From a virus: a stretch of 25,463 nucleotides of DNA. The position numbers and the translations under genes were made by a program. The stretch lies in IMG/VR virus record IMGVR_UViG_3300025508_000134, positions 1-25,463 of that record; one strand, written 5' to 3'. This document shows positions 7,494 to 16,596 of this stretch, one piece after another; the first letter of the stretch is position 1, and each line of letters begins with the position of its first letter. The notes beneath the pieces were generated by a model. The model saw nothing but the letters and a program-made list of their open reading frames with translations. It was not told the origin of the DNA and did not search any database.

Positions 7494-9895
7494 TGCAAGA
7501 AATAACTATAAGACTTTACGATAATTCTGTTTATTTAGGTGTTTTAGAGCTTTCAGAATTTAGCGACTTTGGATTAAAAATAACTAAGTCAATTAGTGAT
7601 TTATCTGACTTATCAAAGCGTAACACTTCTTATTCTTTAGATTTTGATATCCCTAACACTCCTAATAATAATAAGGTGTTAGCTAATGTTAAGAACATTA
7701 ATAAATATGATAATGAAGTAAAGAAATTACAAGCTAGGATTTACGTAAATGAAAACTTTGTTGACGGTGGTGTTTTATTACCTACTAAATCAAAGCATAA
7801 TAACGATTTTACAGCGGTTTTTTATGGAGGTAATAAAGATTGGGTTGATGCAATAGCAGACGTTAATATAAGGGATTTAGATTTTGAGCTAACTCAATTT
7901 AGTGGAGGTGTTGAAACATTTGGAAGTAGTAGGATTGGAGTTGTAAACAGCGGTTGGAGTGGCACTAATGATATTCATTATCCTTATATGGATAGAAATA
8001 ACACAGGTTTAACAGAAGATTTAAGACCTGTTATATTTGCTTATAACTTTTTTCAATATGCTTTTGCTAAAATTGGCTACACTATTGATTCAGATTTTTT
8101 TGAAACAGAATTTTTTAAGGGAACTGAATTAGGCGAGTATAAAGGGTTGGTAATTGACCCAGCTTTTAACTTTACAGTAGATCAAGATGAAATAGTACTA
8201 ACTCAATCGGCTTACGGAACTACCTTAATAGATGAAGATTTAAACGCTGGTTCATGGACTGATGGCTTGTATTTAGGTGGTTCGGCTAGTCAGCAATCTT
8301 TATTGTGGAGAAGTAGATTTAATACTTTGTGGAATGATGAAATAAGCGACAATAGTAATTTATACACTACTGCATCAAGTACATATACAGCAAATAATAC
8401 GGGAGTTTATACGGTTACTTTTAATCCTAAAGACGCTAGACTATACGTTTATATTCCAGAATCTAGTAGTGGTCCATATTGGTCGAGATTTTTCCCAGAT
8501 ACTATAAATCAAAATAGTTTTTTTGGACAAGTAGAAGTTATTTTAGTTAAAAATAACACTTCTAGTACTGTTATTGATGGTGTTGTATTAGATAGTATAA
8601 TAACAAATGTAGCGGGTGATTTATCAACTCCAATAGATTTAGAAGCTAGTTTAAACAGTGGTGATGAGTTAAGTATTTGGTTTGAGTTTGTTGATAGTAT
8701 GGCAGGTTTAACTGGAAGTAGAGCATATCTAAACTCAATTGCTAACGGTGGAGAGGGTTTAATAAATTGGCGAATGCAAGTGGGTGAAACTGCTACAATA
8801 AATATTGAACGAAAAGCAGAAATAAGTCTAACTAATAATGACCAATATACAATCACTAATCACATACCTAAAAACATTAAAGTACTTGATTTAATACAAG
8901 ATTTTAAGGTTTTATTTAATTTATACTTTGACCCCGATGTTAACCGTAAAATTATAAGAATAGAGCCAAGAGATGACTATTATCAAAATTTAGGAAGTGC
9001 ATTAAATATTACTGATTTAATAGATTTAAACTATCCAATTGAATTAGACCATAGTACAGACTATAAATCTGAAATGGTTTTTAAATACAAAGCTGATAGT
9101 AAAGACAAGTACCTTGAAAGGTGGCAAAATATTAATGATAGGATTTATGGCGAGTATATCCATTCTTTTAACTCCACTAGGTTTGAAAAAGGGCAAAACA
9201 TACTAGAAACTAAGTTAATTAGCCCAACTATACAAGGAGTTTTACAACCAAGTAACATCGTAACATCAGTTATAAAAGAAGAGTGGTTACAAGCGGATAA
9301 CGATGGTAAAGGAGTTAATAAAGATTATAACTTTAGATTGTTTCAATTAGTAAGAAACAGACAGTTTGACCAAGCAGGAACACCAAGAAGAACATCAAGT
9401 CCTTTAATTGTTAGTAGTGCATTAATGGAGGGTTTTGGCGGAACATCAACTTTAAACGATTTGCAGTTAACTTTTAATGGCGAAAACGGTTTAGTTGCTA
9501 ATTACTACGCAAAGACTTTAAGAAATATAGAGGACTTTGCAAAGGTAAAATTAAGGGTTAAGATGAATAAAAACTTATTTTCTAGTTTTGACTTTTCAAG
9601 ACCTTTATACATTGAACAGCCTTATGATTACAAAGGCTATTACGTTTGTAGTTCTATTAATAATTATAATTTTAATGAGTTAGATAGTACTGAAATTATA
9701 CTAACTAGATTTAAAGACTATGCACCGATTGAGATAGACCCTACACAAAAAACCAATGTTAATATTTATAATAATGGTGATACGGGAAATGACGAGGGGC
9801 AAATGTATCAGATAATAGACGAGGGATTACCAACTGAACAGATTGATTTTTTATATGTTTACGATAATAACGGAAATTTACAACCACTTTTTTAA
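7493..9895 (+). CDS. large tail / distal tail-associated protein
   Basis: An 800-residue protein. Its N-terminus contains SISDLSDLSKRNTSYSLDF followed by DIPNTPNNN (about residues 33-60). This is a recognisable motif ('i-Dl-d-s-r--sys-tf-lPgt--N') of large tail proteins in Bacteroidetes phages and prophages, often the distal tail or hub component. The middle part is long and strand-rich with many Ser/Thr/Asn, as in surface-exposed tail modules. The last 45 residues are polar (Asn/Gly/Asp-rich) and end LQPLF. It lies between a tail structural gene and the tape measure, nine bases before the latter. Confidence 0.65.
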   Translation: MQEITIRLYDNSVYLGVLELSEFSDFGLKITKSISDLSDLSKRNTSYSLDFDIPNTPNNNKVLANVKNINKYDNEVKKLQARIYVNENFVDGGVLLPTKSKHNNDFTAVFYGGNKDWVDAIADVNIRDLDFELTQFSGGVETFGSSRIGVVNSGWSGTNDIHYPYMDRNNTGLTEDLRPVIFAYNFFQYAFAKIGYTIDSDFFETEFFKGTELGEYKGLVIDPAFNFTVDQDEIVLTQSAYGTTLIDEDLNAGSWTDGLYLGGSASQQSLLWRSRFNTLWNDEISDNSNLYTTASSTYTANNTGVYTVTFNPKDARLYVYIPESSSGPYWSRFFPDTINQNSFFGQVEVILVKNNTSSTVIDGVVLDSIITNVAGDLSTPIDLEASLNSGDELSIWFEFVDSMAGLTGSRAYLNSIANGGEGLINWRMQVGETATINIERKAEISLTNNDQYTITNHIPKNIKVLDLIQDFKVLFNLYFDPDVNRKIIRIEPRDDYYQNLGSALNITDLIDLNYPIELDHSTDYKSEMVFKYKADSKDKYLERWQNINDRIYGEYIHSFNSTRFEKGQNILETKLISPTIQGVLQPSNIVTSVIKEEWLQADNDGKGVNKDYNFRLFQLVRNRQFDQAGTPRRTSSPLIVSSALMEGFGGTSTLNDLQLTFNGENGLVANYYAKTLRNIEDFAKVKLRVKMNKNLFSSFDFSRPLYIEQPYDYKGYYVCSSINNYNFNELDSTEIILTRFKDYAPIEIDPTQKTNVNIYNNGDTGNDEGQMYQIIDEGLPTEQIDFLYVYDNNGNLQPLF

Positions 9896-9904
9896 TATAC
9901 ACAA

Positions 9905-12811
9905 ATGGCAGACAAGGAATTAATATACTCTATAAAATTAGAGGGTACGGAATTATCAAATGAAAAAACTACTTCTTTATCTAAAGCAATTAAAGAGCTT
10001 ACAGATGAAAAGAAAGAACTTAATAAGCAAATTAAGGAATTAGATAAAAATAGTTCTACTTATGATGAAGAGTTAGGGAAATTATTAAATACTCAAAACG
10101 AAGTAAACGCAAAATTAAAGATTGCAAAAAAAGAGTATGCTAGTAATGAAAAAGCAGTAATTAGTAACACTAAAGCAACTAGAGCAGAAACAGGAAGTTT
10201 AGAACAATTAAGAGGAAAATTATCTATTCTTACTGCTCAATACGACAAGCTAAGTAAAGAGCAAAGAGAAAACGCAGAAGTTGGAGGTGTGCAATTAAAA
10301 AGAATTAAGGAGTTAAACAAAGAGATTAGCGATATAGAAGAAAACTCTGGTAGATTTCAAAGGGGTGTAGGTAATTACTCAAAAGCATTTAAAGGATTAG
10401 GCGCAGCTGTTAAAACTGCAACTGGTGCATTTTTAGCAATACAGGGTATTATACAAACATTTTCTTTTTTCAAAGATTTTGCAAACGAAGTAGGAGAGAG
10501 TAATAAATTACTTGCTGAATTTACAGATGGAACAGGCGAGTCAGTTAAACAACTATCTAACTTATCTTTAGCTATAAGCCAAACATTTGGACAAGACCAA
10601 AAAGAGGTTTTAATAGCTGCTAATTCCCTTAGTAAACAGATGGGAATATCATTTGAAGAGGCTTTGAATAAAATTAACTTAGGTTTTTCAGCAGGACTAA
10701 ATAATAACGGTGAATTTTTATCACAACTAAGAGAGTATCCAACTTTATTAAGCGAAGTAGGTTTAACAGCTGATGAAACTTTTAACTTAATTAATCAAAC
10801 TGTTAAAAGTGGGGTTTATTCAGATAAAGGTATTGATTCTATAAAAGAGGCAGGAATAGCACTAAGGGAATTAACTCCCGTGACTAGACAAGCATTGGAT
10901 GGTATTGGGCTTAGTTCCGCTGAAATAGAAAGAAGTTTAGCAGATGGTTCTAAGTCTGTTTTAGATGTTATAAAGGAGGTTAGTACTCAAATGGGTACTT
11001 TACCACCTCAAAGTGCAGTAGTAGGTACAGCAATAGCAGATATATTCAAAGGTGCAGGAGAGGATGCAGGACTTGATTTTTTACTAACACTAAAGGATAT
11101 TAATTCAGAATTTAGCGAACAGACTTTAAATTTAAACGAGGCACAATTAGCACAATTAGAATTAGCTAAATCAAATGAAAAATTAAATGCTGTTTTTAAT
11201 AAGTACTTTGGGGATTCATCAATAGGATTTCAAAAAATAAAAGCCTTTGCCATTTCATTTTTAGCAGATGGATTAAACAAACTTATCAAAGCTAATATAA
11301 AGGTCGCTAATGGCTTTATAACTATATATAATAGCAGTTTACCATTAAGATATAGTTTATCAGCGATAATATCACTTATTAAATCAGTCCAAAAATTTGG
11401 GGAGTATTTGTTTACTCAACATTTAAGATTTTATAAGGATGTTTCAGATATTTTCAATTCTTTAATTAATCTAGATTTTGACAATATTGCTTTAATAAGT
11501 GAAAAATACGTAAAAGACCAAATAGAAGCGGCAAAGAAATTAGGAAGTGATATTTATGATACTTTTGCAGATGGTTTTGAAGAAACTAAAAATAAAAGAT
11601 TACCAATTATAGAGTTTAAGACAGAGGAAGTTAAAACAGAATCAGGAAAAGAGGCTGAAGAGAAAGCTAGAAAAGAAAGAGAAGCAGAAGCTAAAAAAGA
11701 AGCAGAAAGATTAGCTAAGCAGAAAGAAGCAGAAGCTAAAAAAGAAGCAGAAAGATTAGCTAAGCAGAAAGAAGCGGATGCTAAAAAAGAAGCAGAAAGA
11801 TTAAAGAAACAAACAGAAGATAATGTTAAATCTGTAAATAAAACTATTGAGGAGTTAGAAAAAGAAGCATTATTAAGGGGTATTGATGATAAATATGATG
11901 CTGAGATAAAGAAATTAGAAATAGCTAGAGATATAAGAAAAAAAGAAATATCTGAAAGTTTAGCAGATAAGAAACAAAAAGATGAGGCTGAATTATTATT
12001 AGATGCTGAATTTGAAGCTAAAAAACAAGAGGTTGAGGCTAAAAGACAAAAGGAATTAGATGAAAAAGAAAAAGCCCAAAAACAAGCGGTAAGGGAACAA
12101 AGTTTAAATTCCGCAAAAGAGTTAGCAGATACTGCTTTGCAAGTGTTTGAAGATAGAAGCACTAGAAAAAAAGAAGTTGAATTATCAAATTTAAACAGCC
12201 AACTAGAACAAGGCTTAATATCACAAGAAGAGTTTGAGAAAAGTAGAGAGGCAATAGAACGTAAAGCATTTAACCAAAAGAAACAACAAGATACAGCACA
12301 AGCAATTATAAATGGAGCTTTGGCAGTTACTAGAGCATTAGCAACAAGTGGACTTTTAGGACTATTACAAGCAGGTACTATAACGGCTACAACAGTTGCC
12401 CAAATTGGAATTATACAAGCACAAAAATTTAAAAAAGGTGGTGTGTTAAGCGGTGCTAGTCACGAAGCTGGAGGTGTTCCAATGTCTGTTGACGGCAAGT
12501 TAGGTTATGAGGGCGAAGGAGGTGAAGCGGTTATCAATAAGCGTTCTACTTCAATGTTCCTGCCACAATTAGACGCAATAAACCGAGCAGGTGGCGGAGT
12601 TAGTTTAATGTCGCCTAACATGAGTAATTTAAGTATGTTTAGAAATGGGGGTGTTATGAGTGCATCAAATGTTTCTAATTCTATTAATGCGGAACAAGTA
12701 GCAAGTATAGTAAGTGCATCAATTGGGAAAATTCAAGTAGTAAACAATGCAACAGATACAGCAAATGTAAATGGTAGAGTAAATCAAATTAAAAATTTAT
12801 CAACTTTTTAG
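9905..12811 (+). CDS. tail tape measure protein
   Basis: The 968-residue product is the largest in the window and has tape-measure architecture. A Lys/Glu-rich coiled coil covers roughly residues 1-155. The segment GRFQRGVGNYSKAFKGLG and a hydrophobic stretch follow (about 157-185). Further helical parts follow, then a highly charged repeat coiled coil (about 570-770), a second hydrophobic stretch (about 800-845) and a C-terminal module with GGVLSGASHEAGGVP and EGGEAVINKRS (about 850-880). That last module is typical of Bacteroidetes tape measures. At the usual 1.5 Angstrom per residue it predicts a tail near 145 nm, which is inference. Its last bases overlap a promoter-like element for the next gene. 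Confidence 0.9.
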   Translation: MADKELIYSIKLEGTELSNEKTTSLSKAIKELTDEKKELNKQIKELDKNSSTYDEELGKLLNTQNEVNAKLKIAKKEYASNEKAVISNTKATRAETGSLEQLRGKLSILTAQYDKLSKEQRENAEVGGVQLKRIKELNKEISDIEENSGRFQRGVGNYSKAFKGLGAAVKTATGAFLAIQGIIQTFSFFKDFANEVGESNKLLAEFTDGTGESVKQLSNLSLAISQTFGQDQKEVLIAANSLSKQMGISFEEALNKINLGFSAGLNNNGEFLSQLREYPTLLSEVGLTADETFNLINQTVKSGVYSDKGIDSIKEAGIALRELTPVTRQALDGIGLSSAEIERSLADGSKSVLDVIKEVSTQMGTLPPQSAVVGTAIADIFKGAGEDAGLDFLLTLKDINSEFSEQTLNLNEAQLAQLELAKSNEKLNAVFNKYFGDSSIGFQKIKAFAISFLADGLNKLIKANIKVANGFITIYNSSLPLRYSLSAIISLIKSVQKFGEYLFTQHLRFYKDVSDIFNSLINLDFDNIALISEKYVKDQIEAAKKLGSDIYDTFADGFEETKNKRLPIIEFKTEEVKTESGKEAEEKARKEREAEAKKEAERLAKQKEAEAKKEAERLAKQKEADAKKEAERLKKQTEDNVKSVNKTIEELEKEALLRGIDDKYDAEIKKLEIARDIRKKEISESLADKKQKDEAELLLDAEFEAKKQEVEAKRQKELDEKEKAQKQAVREQSLNSAKELADTALQVFEDRSTRKKEVELSNLNSQLEQGLISQEEFEKSREAIERKAFNQKKQQDTAQAIINGALAVTRALATSGLLGLLQAGTITATTVAQIGIIQAQKFKKGGVLSGASHEAGGVPMSVDGKLGYEGEGGEAVINKRSTSMFLPQLDAINRAGGGVSLMSPNMSNLSMFRNGGVMSASNVSNSINAEQVASIVSASIGKIQVVNNATDTANVNGRVNQIKNLSTF
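11681..11815 (+). repeat. 45-base tandem repeat inside the tape measure gene
   Basis: Two identical 45-base units (11681-11725 and 11726-11770) and a diverged third (11771-11815) encode the heptad-like block EAEAKKEAERLAKQK. Copy-number change in such a tract would lengthen or shorten the coiled coil in steps of 15 residues. Confidence 0.9.
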
Positions 12812-12841
12812 TTTGTTGTATAATAAAATATTTTATATTTG
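12812..12841 (+). promoter_or_regulatory. Bacteroidetes-type promoter for the tail-tube gene
   Basis: TTTG at 12812-12815 and TATATTTG at 12834-12841 (exact TAnnTTTG) are separated by 18 bases, close to the Bacteroidetes -33/-7 spacing. The box lies 59 bases before the ATG at 12901, giving an AT-rich leader of about 55 bases. The downstream gene is closed by its own terminator, which supports a dedicated, probably strong, late promoter. Confidence 0.6.
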
Positions 12842-12900
12842 AAACATAATTAACATTATTTAAGACAAATTAACTTTTTTTAACATATAAACATTATAAA

Positions 12901-13488
12901 ATGGCAAATTGCACAGTAGCATCAAACTTATTAATTAATTGCGTAGATGACCAAGCTAACGCGGGTTTAGGTAAAATTTACCTTGCTTTTGTAAATCAAG
13001 TAGATACATCGGCAATCACTTATTCAGCAACTGACCACTCAATGACAGCAGTAGGTTTATTAGATTCAGCAGTATTTGTTGAATTAGAGGGGCGTTTTGA
13101 ATTAACTGATTACGCAAGTACTAGTAATAGAGATAACTACGGAACTACTTACGAAAGGACTTTAAATGCTTTCTTCCCTAACTTAACTAAAGAAAGACAA
13201 TTTATACTAGATAACTTATCTAAAGGGAAAAAACTTTTTGCAATCGTTGCAGGTTATGAAAGCACTGGAACACAAAAAAGAGCTTTTGTTTTAGGTTGGG
13301 ATAAAAAACTAGGTGCAGAGGGTGGAGCAATGCTAAACATTAATGAGATAGTTGCAGGAGAGATAAGCGGACAAAATGGAGCTACTGCAGTTTTTACAGC
13401 TAAATCAACAGAGTTATTAAGAGAATTTGTAGGTTCTATTACAGTTGAGGACGGTGCAACAGGAACGTCAGTTAGTTTTGGAGCATAA
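12901..13488 (+). CDS. putative major tail tube protein
   Basis: A 195-residue protein expressed as a single-gene unit between a promoter and a terminator, as expected for a protein needed in hundreds of copies. The central part, FELTDYASTSNRDNYGTTYE, then a helix with NLTKERQFILDNLSKGK and LFAIV...FVLGWDKKLGAE, follows a layout I associate with tail-tube-like proteins of Bacteroidetes phages ('ngttY-q----l--l----r--i--La-g-l--iv----G---llG---G'). Codon use is similar to that of the capsid gene. The odd point is position after, not before, the tape measure. An alternative is another abundant virion protein. Confidence 0.55.
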   Translation: MANCTVASNLLINCVDDQANAGLGKIYLAFVNQVDTSAITYSATDHSMTAVGLLDSAVFVELEGRFELTDYASTSNRDNYGTTYERTLNAFFPNLTKERQFILDNLSKGKKLFAIVAGYESTGTQKRAFVLGWDKKLGAEGGAMLNINEIVAGEISGQNGATAVFTAKSTELLREFVGSITVEDGATGTSVSFGA

Positions 13489-13530
13489 TATTTAAGATTT
13501 TCATATCTATATTGTTTTTAATTATAAAAG

Positions 13531-13555
13531 AGCCTCATTAATTTGGGGCTTTTTT
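13531..13555 (+). terminator. intrinsic terminator after tail-tube gene
   Basis: AGCCTC (13531-13536) pairs with GGGGCT (13545-13550) with one T-G wobble around an eight-base loop, followed by TTTTT to 13555. It ends the one-gene unit beginning at 12812. Confidence 0.75.
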
Positions 13556-13567
13556 ATTAAAATTTGT

Positions 13568-13575
13568 TAAATTTG
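13568..13575 (+). promoter_or_regulatory. TAnnTTTG box before the 60-residue gene
   Basis: TAAATTTG is an exact -7 match, placed just after the terminator at 13531-13555, where a new promoter is expected. A TTTG at 13542-13545 lies 22 bases upstream, slightly long for a -33 partner. Only five bases separate the box from the ATG at 13581, so a transcript from it would be leaderless or nearly so. Confidence 0.45.
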
Positions 13576-13580
13576 ATTAT

Positions 13581-13763
13581 ATGGCAACTAAAAAAGTGTA
13601 CGAGGTTAAGAAATTGAGTATAGGAACTAGGGTAATGAGTTCAAAAGGTATATTCATTTTAGATAATAGTTTAAGTCAAAGAAAACTAAAAAGCCTTTAT
13701 GATATGGGTATAAAAGCAATAACCGTTAAAATTATAGAAGATGGCAAAGATATTAACGGCTAG
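13581..13763 (+). CDS. small basic protein of unknown function
   Basis: A 60-residue protein, Lys-rich at the N-terminus, with strand-turn-strand pattern (SIGTRVMSSKGIFILD) and a helix LSQRKLKSLYDMG. The last part (KAITVKII) may be another strand. It starts a new transcription unit after the terminator and overlaps the following gene by 23 bases. No family is recognised. The fold pattern would fit a small structural decoration or joining protein, but nothing proves that. Confidence 0.6.
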   Translation: MATKKVYEVKKLSIGTRVMSSKGIFILDNSLSQRKLKSLYDMGIKAITVKIIEDGKDING

Positions 13764-14220
13764 TCAGATAAAGGATATTGCAGTAGTTGACCCTAATTTT
13801 GATATTGGCTACTTAGATAAAATTATTGAATATACACAGCTAATTGATTTAAAACCAATTTTAACAGTTGATTTGTATAATGATTTTATTGATAATTTAG
13901 GTTCTTTGCCTGTTAACTATCAATATTTGTTGGATAATTACATACAATACTTATTGAGTTATGCAACTTTATTTAATGCTATTAAAAAAGATGTAGCATT
14001 ACAAGTTAGCAATCAAGGGGTAATGACTAACAGAACAGATTTTAGTGACTCAAATAAGGACTACGCAACTAATAAACAGCTATTAACTTTGGCGGATATG
14101 TGCTACACTTACCAATATGATTTGGGTTGTTATTTAATTGACAATAAAACTGATTATCCTTTATTTGATATTGATAAAATTACAGTAGATTTAAAATTTA
14201 ATTGTTTCTTTGGACTATGA
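13741..14220 (+). CDS. head-tail adaptor-like protein (DUF6712-like)
   Basis: A 159-residue alpha-helical protein. LTASQIKDIAVVDPNFDIGYLDKIIEYTQLIDLKPIL is spread over residues 5-41. This segment, followed by LYNDFIDNL, follows the pattern of gp6-like adaptor proteins of Bacteroidetes phages ('l----i--yI--aq-ldLkpiLG--lYd-l'). Such proteins bind under the portal. It is unusual to find one after the tape measure and tail tube rather than next to the capsid gene, so the assignment is tentative. It overlaps its upstream neighbour by 23 bases and ends with an ATGA overlap onto the tail-spike gene. Confidence 0.5.
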   Translation: MAKILTASQIKDIAVVDPNFDIGYLDKIIEYTQLIDLKPILTVDLYNDFIDNLGSLPVNYQYLLDNYIQYLLSYATLFNAIKKDVALQVSNQGVMTNRTDFSDSNKDYATNKQLLTLADMCYTYQYDLGCYLIDNKTDYPLFDIDKITVDLKFNCFFGL

Positions 14221-16193
14221 GTACTAGACATATAAACGTATTAGAGAGCGAGAAACACACCCCTAAAGGCTTTCCTAGTTCTCCTACTTTTGGCTTTGCT
14301 ACAAAAGACGAAAACGGGAATAGTACTTACCAAGAACCTAACACTCTACCTAGTTGCTTAGCTTTTGTTGATGGTAACGCAGTGCCTCCAACAACTAACA
14401 ACGGGGATATTTATATATTAATTAATGAGGGAAATGGGGCGGTTAATACTGATTGGAACGGTGCAAGTTATAACGATTGGGTAAGATATAATAGTGGTGT
14501 TTGGGTTTCTTTTAATCCTTTTAACGGTGTTACTATATTTAATAAATCAGATAATTTATATTACTTATACAATAGTGGGTGGAGTGTATTTGTTCCAGAA
14601 GTACCAACTTTGTACAATCAAAACGGAACAATATTAACAGGTAGAGAGGTAACTATAACAGACACATTAACTTTTTTAAGTGGTCGAATAGGAATCGGAC
14701 AAACACCAAACGCATCAAGTATTTTAGATATATCGGTAAACAATAAAGGTTTTTTACCTCCGATTGTTACAAATGCAGAAATGAACGCAATTAGCTCACC
14801 TGCTGACTATTTATTAGTATTTAATAGTGAGGAAAAAGGTTGGTTTTATTATTCGCCTACATTAACAGATTGGATTCCTTTAAGCAAAGGTTATGGAATT
14901 ATAAGTGTAAATGATTCAAGCGGTGTTCCTACTTTTTACGCTGACTTACAAACAGCTTTAGAAACTTGTAAAACTTCGGGTGGCGTGTTTAGTGTTGATA
15001 TTCATAGTAACATAGTTTTAACATCTCAAATCAATATGAATGACGGTGGAACTGGTATTGGTAACGGTTATTTATTTGACAGTCTTACAATTAACTTAAA
15101 CGGCTATAAGCTTTCAATGGCTACGGCTGACAGTCAAAGAATTATAAGTGCTGATTTATTTGGTTTAGATACTAAGCTAAATATAATTAACGGTATAATT
15201 GAACGAACAAACGCCACAAGTGGAACAGCTATTTACTTAAATAAAGTTACATTTAATAGTTCTATGCTATTAGTAACAAGTAATCAAACAGCTTTTCAAA
15301 CTGGAACGAGTTTGCCATCTAAAATAAATCTAGGATATTCTAAATTTATAAGCAGTGGCTCTGCTACAACTATGATACTAGCAGCATCGACTATCGACAA
15401 TTTTTATGTTGAAAATACAAGCTCTGGAATTGGTGTAACTTGTTCAGCTAATCTAAACAACTTTTCAGTAGTTTCGAATAGTGGCATCGCTCTAGATTGG
15501 GGTGCTGGAAATCTTGACAATTTCAATTGTTATTCGAATACAAGTAACGCTCTAAAAATCGGTGGTTCTGGAACACAAACTGCTAGTAATTTCACTTTAG
15601 AATCTAATACTAATAACGCTATTTTAAGGACTGGATTTGGTGCTAAAACTGTTACTTTATCTAATTTCACTGTAAAAAAGGGGGGTTTTTTATTCACAGG
15701 TACTTTTACAAAATTAATTATGAAAAATTTCACTATTACATCTTCAAACCAAGACATTTTAAGTGGTAACGTTATTAGATGCGAATGTGAACAAGGTAGT
15801 TTTATTGCAGATGGGTCTTTTAGTGTTGGAATAACTGGAATTGACTGTGTTTTTAAACACGTTAGTTTTGCTTCTAAAGAAACATCTTGTTTAAATTTGG
15901 GGAGTAGTTCTAGTGTGAATAATTCAGTATTTGAACATTGTAGTTTTACTTCTGAATGGGATAATGCAAGTGGTCACGCTCTAGATATTAGTAGTATTAA
16001 TGGAGGAACAGCAGACTTTAAACTATGTACTTTTAATGTAGCAAACGCAGGAGCAAATCATATTTATTCATCAGATGCAGAGGAGATAAAAGTTTCAAAT
16101 TGTGTGATGAATGATGTAGCAACAACATCAATTAACGCAAATGTAACAATTACGGCAACAACAGATTTAAGTAACGGAAATAGACAATTATAA
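14217..16193 (+). CDS. tail fibre / beta-helix tail spike
   Basis: The start is set at the ATG at 14217, which overlaps the upstream stop as ATGA, rather than the in-frame ATG at 14202 inside the previous gene; this gives 658 residues. Residues 1-130 contain the DUF2793-like surface module (NNGDIYILIN, YNDWVRYNSGVW, YYLYNSGWSVF). Next comes IGIGQTPNASSILDIS with NKGFLPPIVT, the tail-fibre module widespread in Bacteroidetes. From about residue 235 to the end the sequence is a long series of short strands with Asn/Ser/Gly turns, typical of a right-handed beta-helix of the pectate-lyase type. It probably recognises or degrades host surface polysaccharide. Catalytic residues cannot be picked out by eye. 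Confidence 0.75.
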   Translation: MSTRHINVLESEKHTPKGFPSSPTFGFATKDENGNSTYQEPNTLPSCLAFVDGNAVPPTTNNGDIYILINEGNGAVNTDWNGASYNDWVRYNSGVWVSFNPFNGVTIFNKSDNLYYLYNSGWSVFVPEVPTLYNQNGTILTGREVTITDTLTFLSGRIGIGQTPNASSILDISVNNKGFLPPIVTNAEMNAISSPADYLLVFNSEEKGWFYYSPTLTDWIPLSKGYGIISVNDSSGVPTFYADLQTALETCKTSGGVFSVDIHSNIVLTSQINMNDGGTGIGNGYLFDSLTINLNGYKLSMATADSQRIISADLFGLDTKLNIINGIIERTNATSGTAIYLNKVTFNSSMLLVTSNQTAFQTGTSLPSKINLGYSKFISSGSATTMILAASTIDNFYVENTSSGIGVTCSANLNNFSVVSNSGIALDWGAGNLDNFNCYSNTSNALKIGGSGTQTASNFTLESNTNNAILRTGFGAKTVTLSNFTVKKGGFLFTGTFTKLIMKNFTITSSNQDILSGNVIRCECEQGSFIADGSFSVGITGIDCVFKHVSFASKETSCLNLGSSSSVNNSVFEHCSFTSEWDNASGHALDISSINGGTADFKLCTFNVANAGANHIYSSDAEEIKVSNCVMNDVATTSINANVTITATTDLSNGNRQL

Positions 16194-16197
16194 TATT

Positions 16198-16596
16198 ATG
16201 GCAAATAAAATATGGAATTATGGAGTTGACCCAATTACGGGCTTAGAAAGAAAGTTAGTTTTAAATACTTTCTTATTCCAAGAGGATAACGATGTTAGGA
16301 CATCACCTCCTAAAATAACTGTTTTTTTAAGAGAAAGAACGTATAGCAATGGAGCTATTGTATCTGATAAATCAGCAGATTATGACGTAGTAAAAGGTCA
16401 AATATCTTATGACATTGACGGGCAACCATTACCAAAAAGAGATTTAGAAGGCAATATAGTTTATAAAGAAGATGGTGTGACACCAGAGGAGCGTGACAAT
16501 GCTTATGAGAATATTATTTACTATGTAGATAACAAAGTATTTTCGCCTTATGATTTAATTGATGCAGGAGTTGTAGAGCGTTTTAAATTAGTGTAA
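16198..16596 (+). CDS. tail-spike-associated protein of unknown function
   Basis: A 132-residue, acidic protein directly after the tail spike and ending TAATG on the next gene. It contains NKIWNYGVDPITGLERKLVL, a segment VFLRERTYSNGAIVSDKSAD with alternating strands, and DIDGQPLPKRDLEGNIVYKE. The order suggests a small virion or chaperone protein for the fibre. No family is recognised. Confidence 0.6.
   Translation: MANKIWNYGVDPITGLERKLVLNTFLFQEDNDVRTSPPKITVFLRERTYSNGAIVSDKSADYDVVKGQISYDIDGQPLPKRDLEGNIVYKEDGVTPEERDNAYENIIYYVDNKVFSPYDLIDAGVVERFKLV

Noticed and set aside
8509-8856. Minus-strand open frame inside the 800-residue tail protein gene
   Set aside because: Contained in a confidently coding plus-strand gene, with no initiation signal.
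11554-12162. Long minus-strand open frame opposite the tape measure gene (202 codons)
   Set aside because: Ser/Phe/Ala-rich repetitive product, a mirror of the charged coiled-coil codons on the plus strand; no start signal and fully inside a well-supported gene.
14202-14216. Upstream ATG for the tail-spike gene
   Set aside because: The ATG at 14217 overlaps the upstream stop as ATGA, the coupling type common here; the earlier start would add five residues inside the previous gene.
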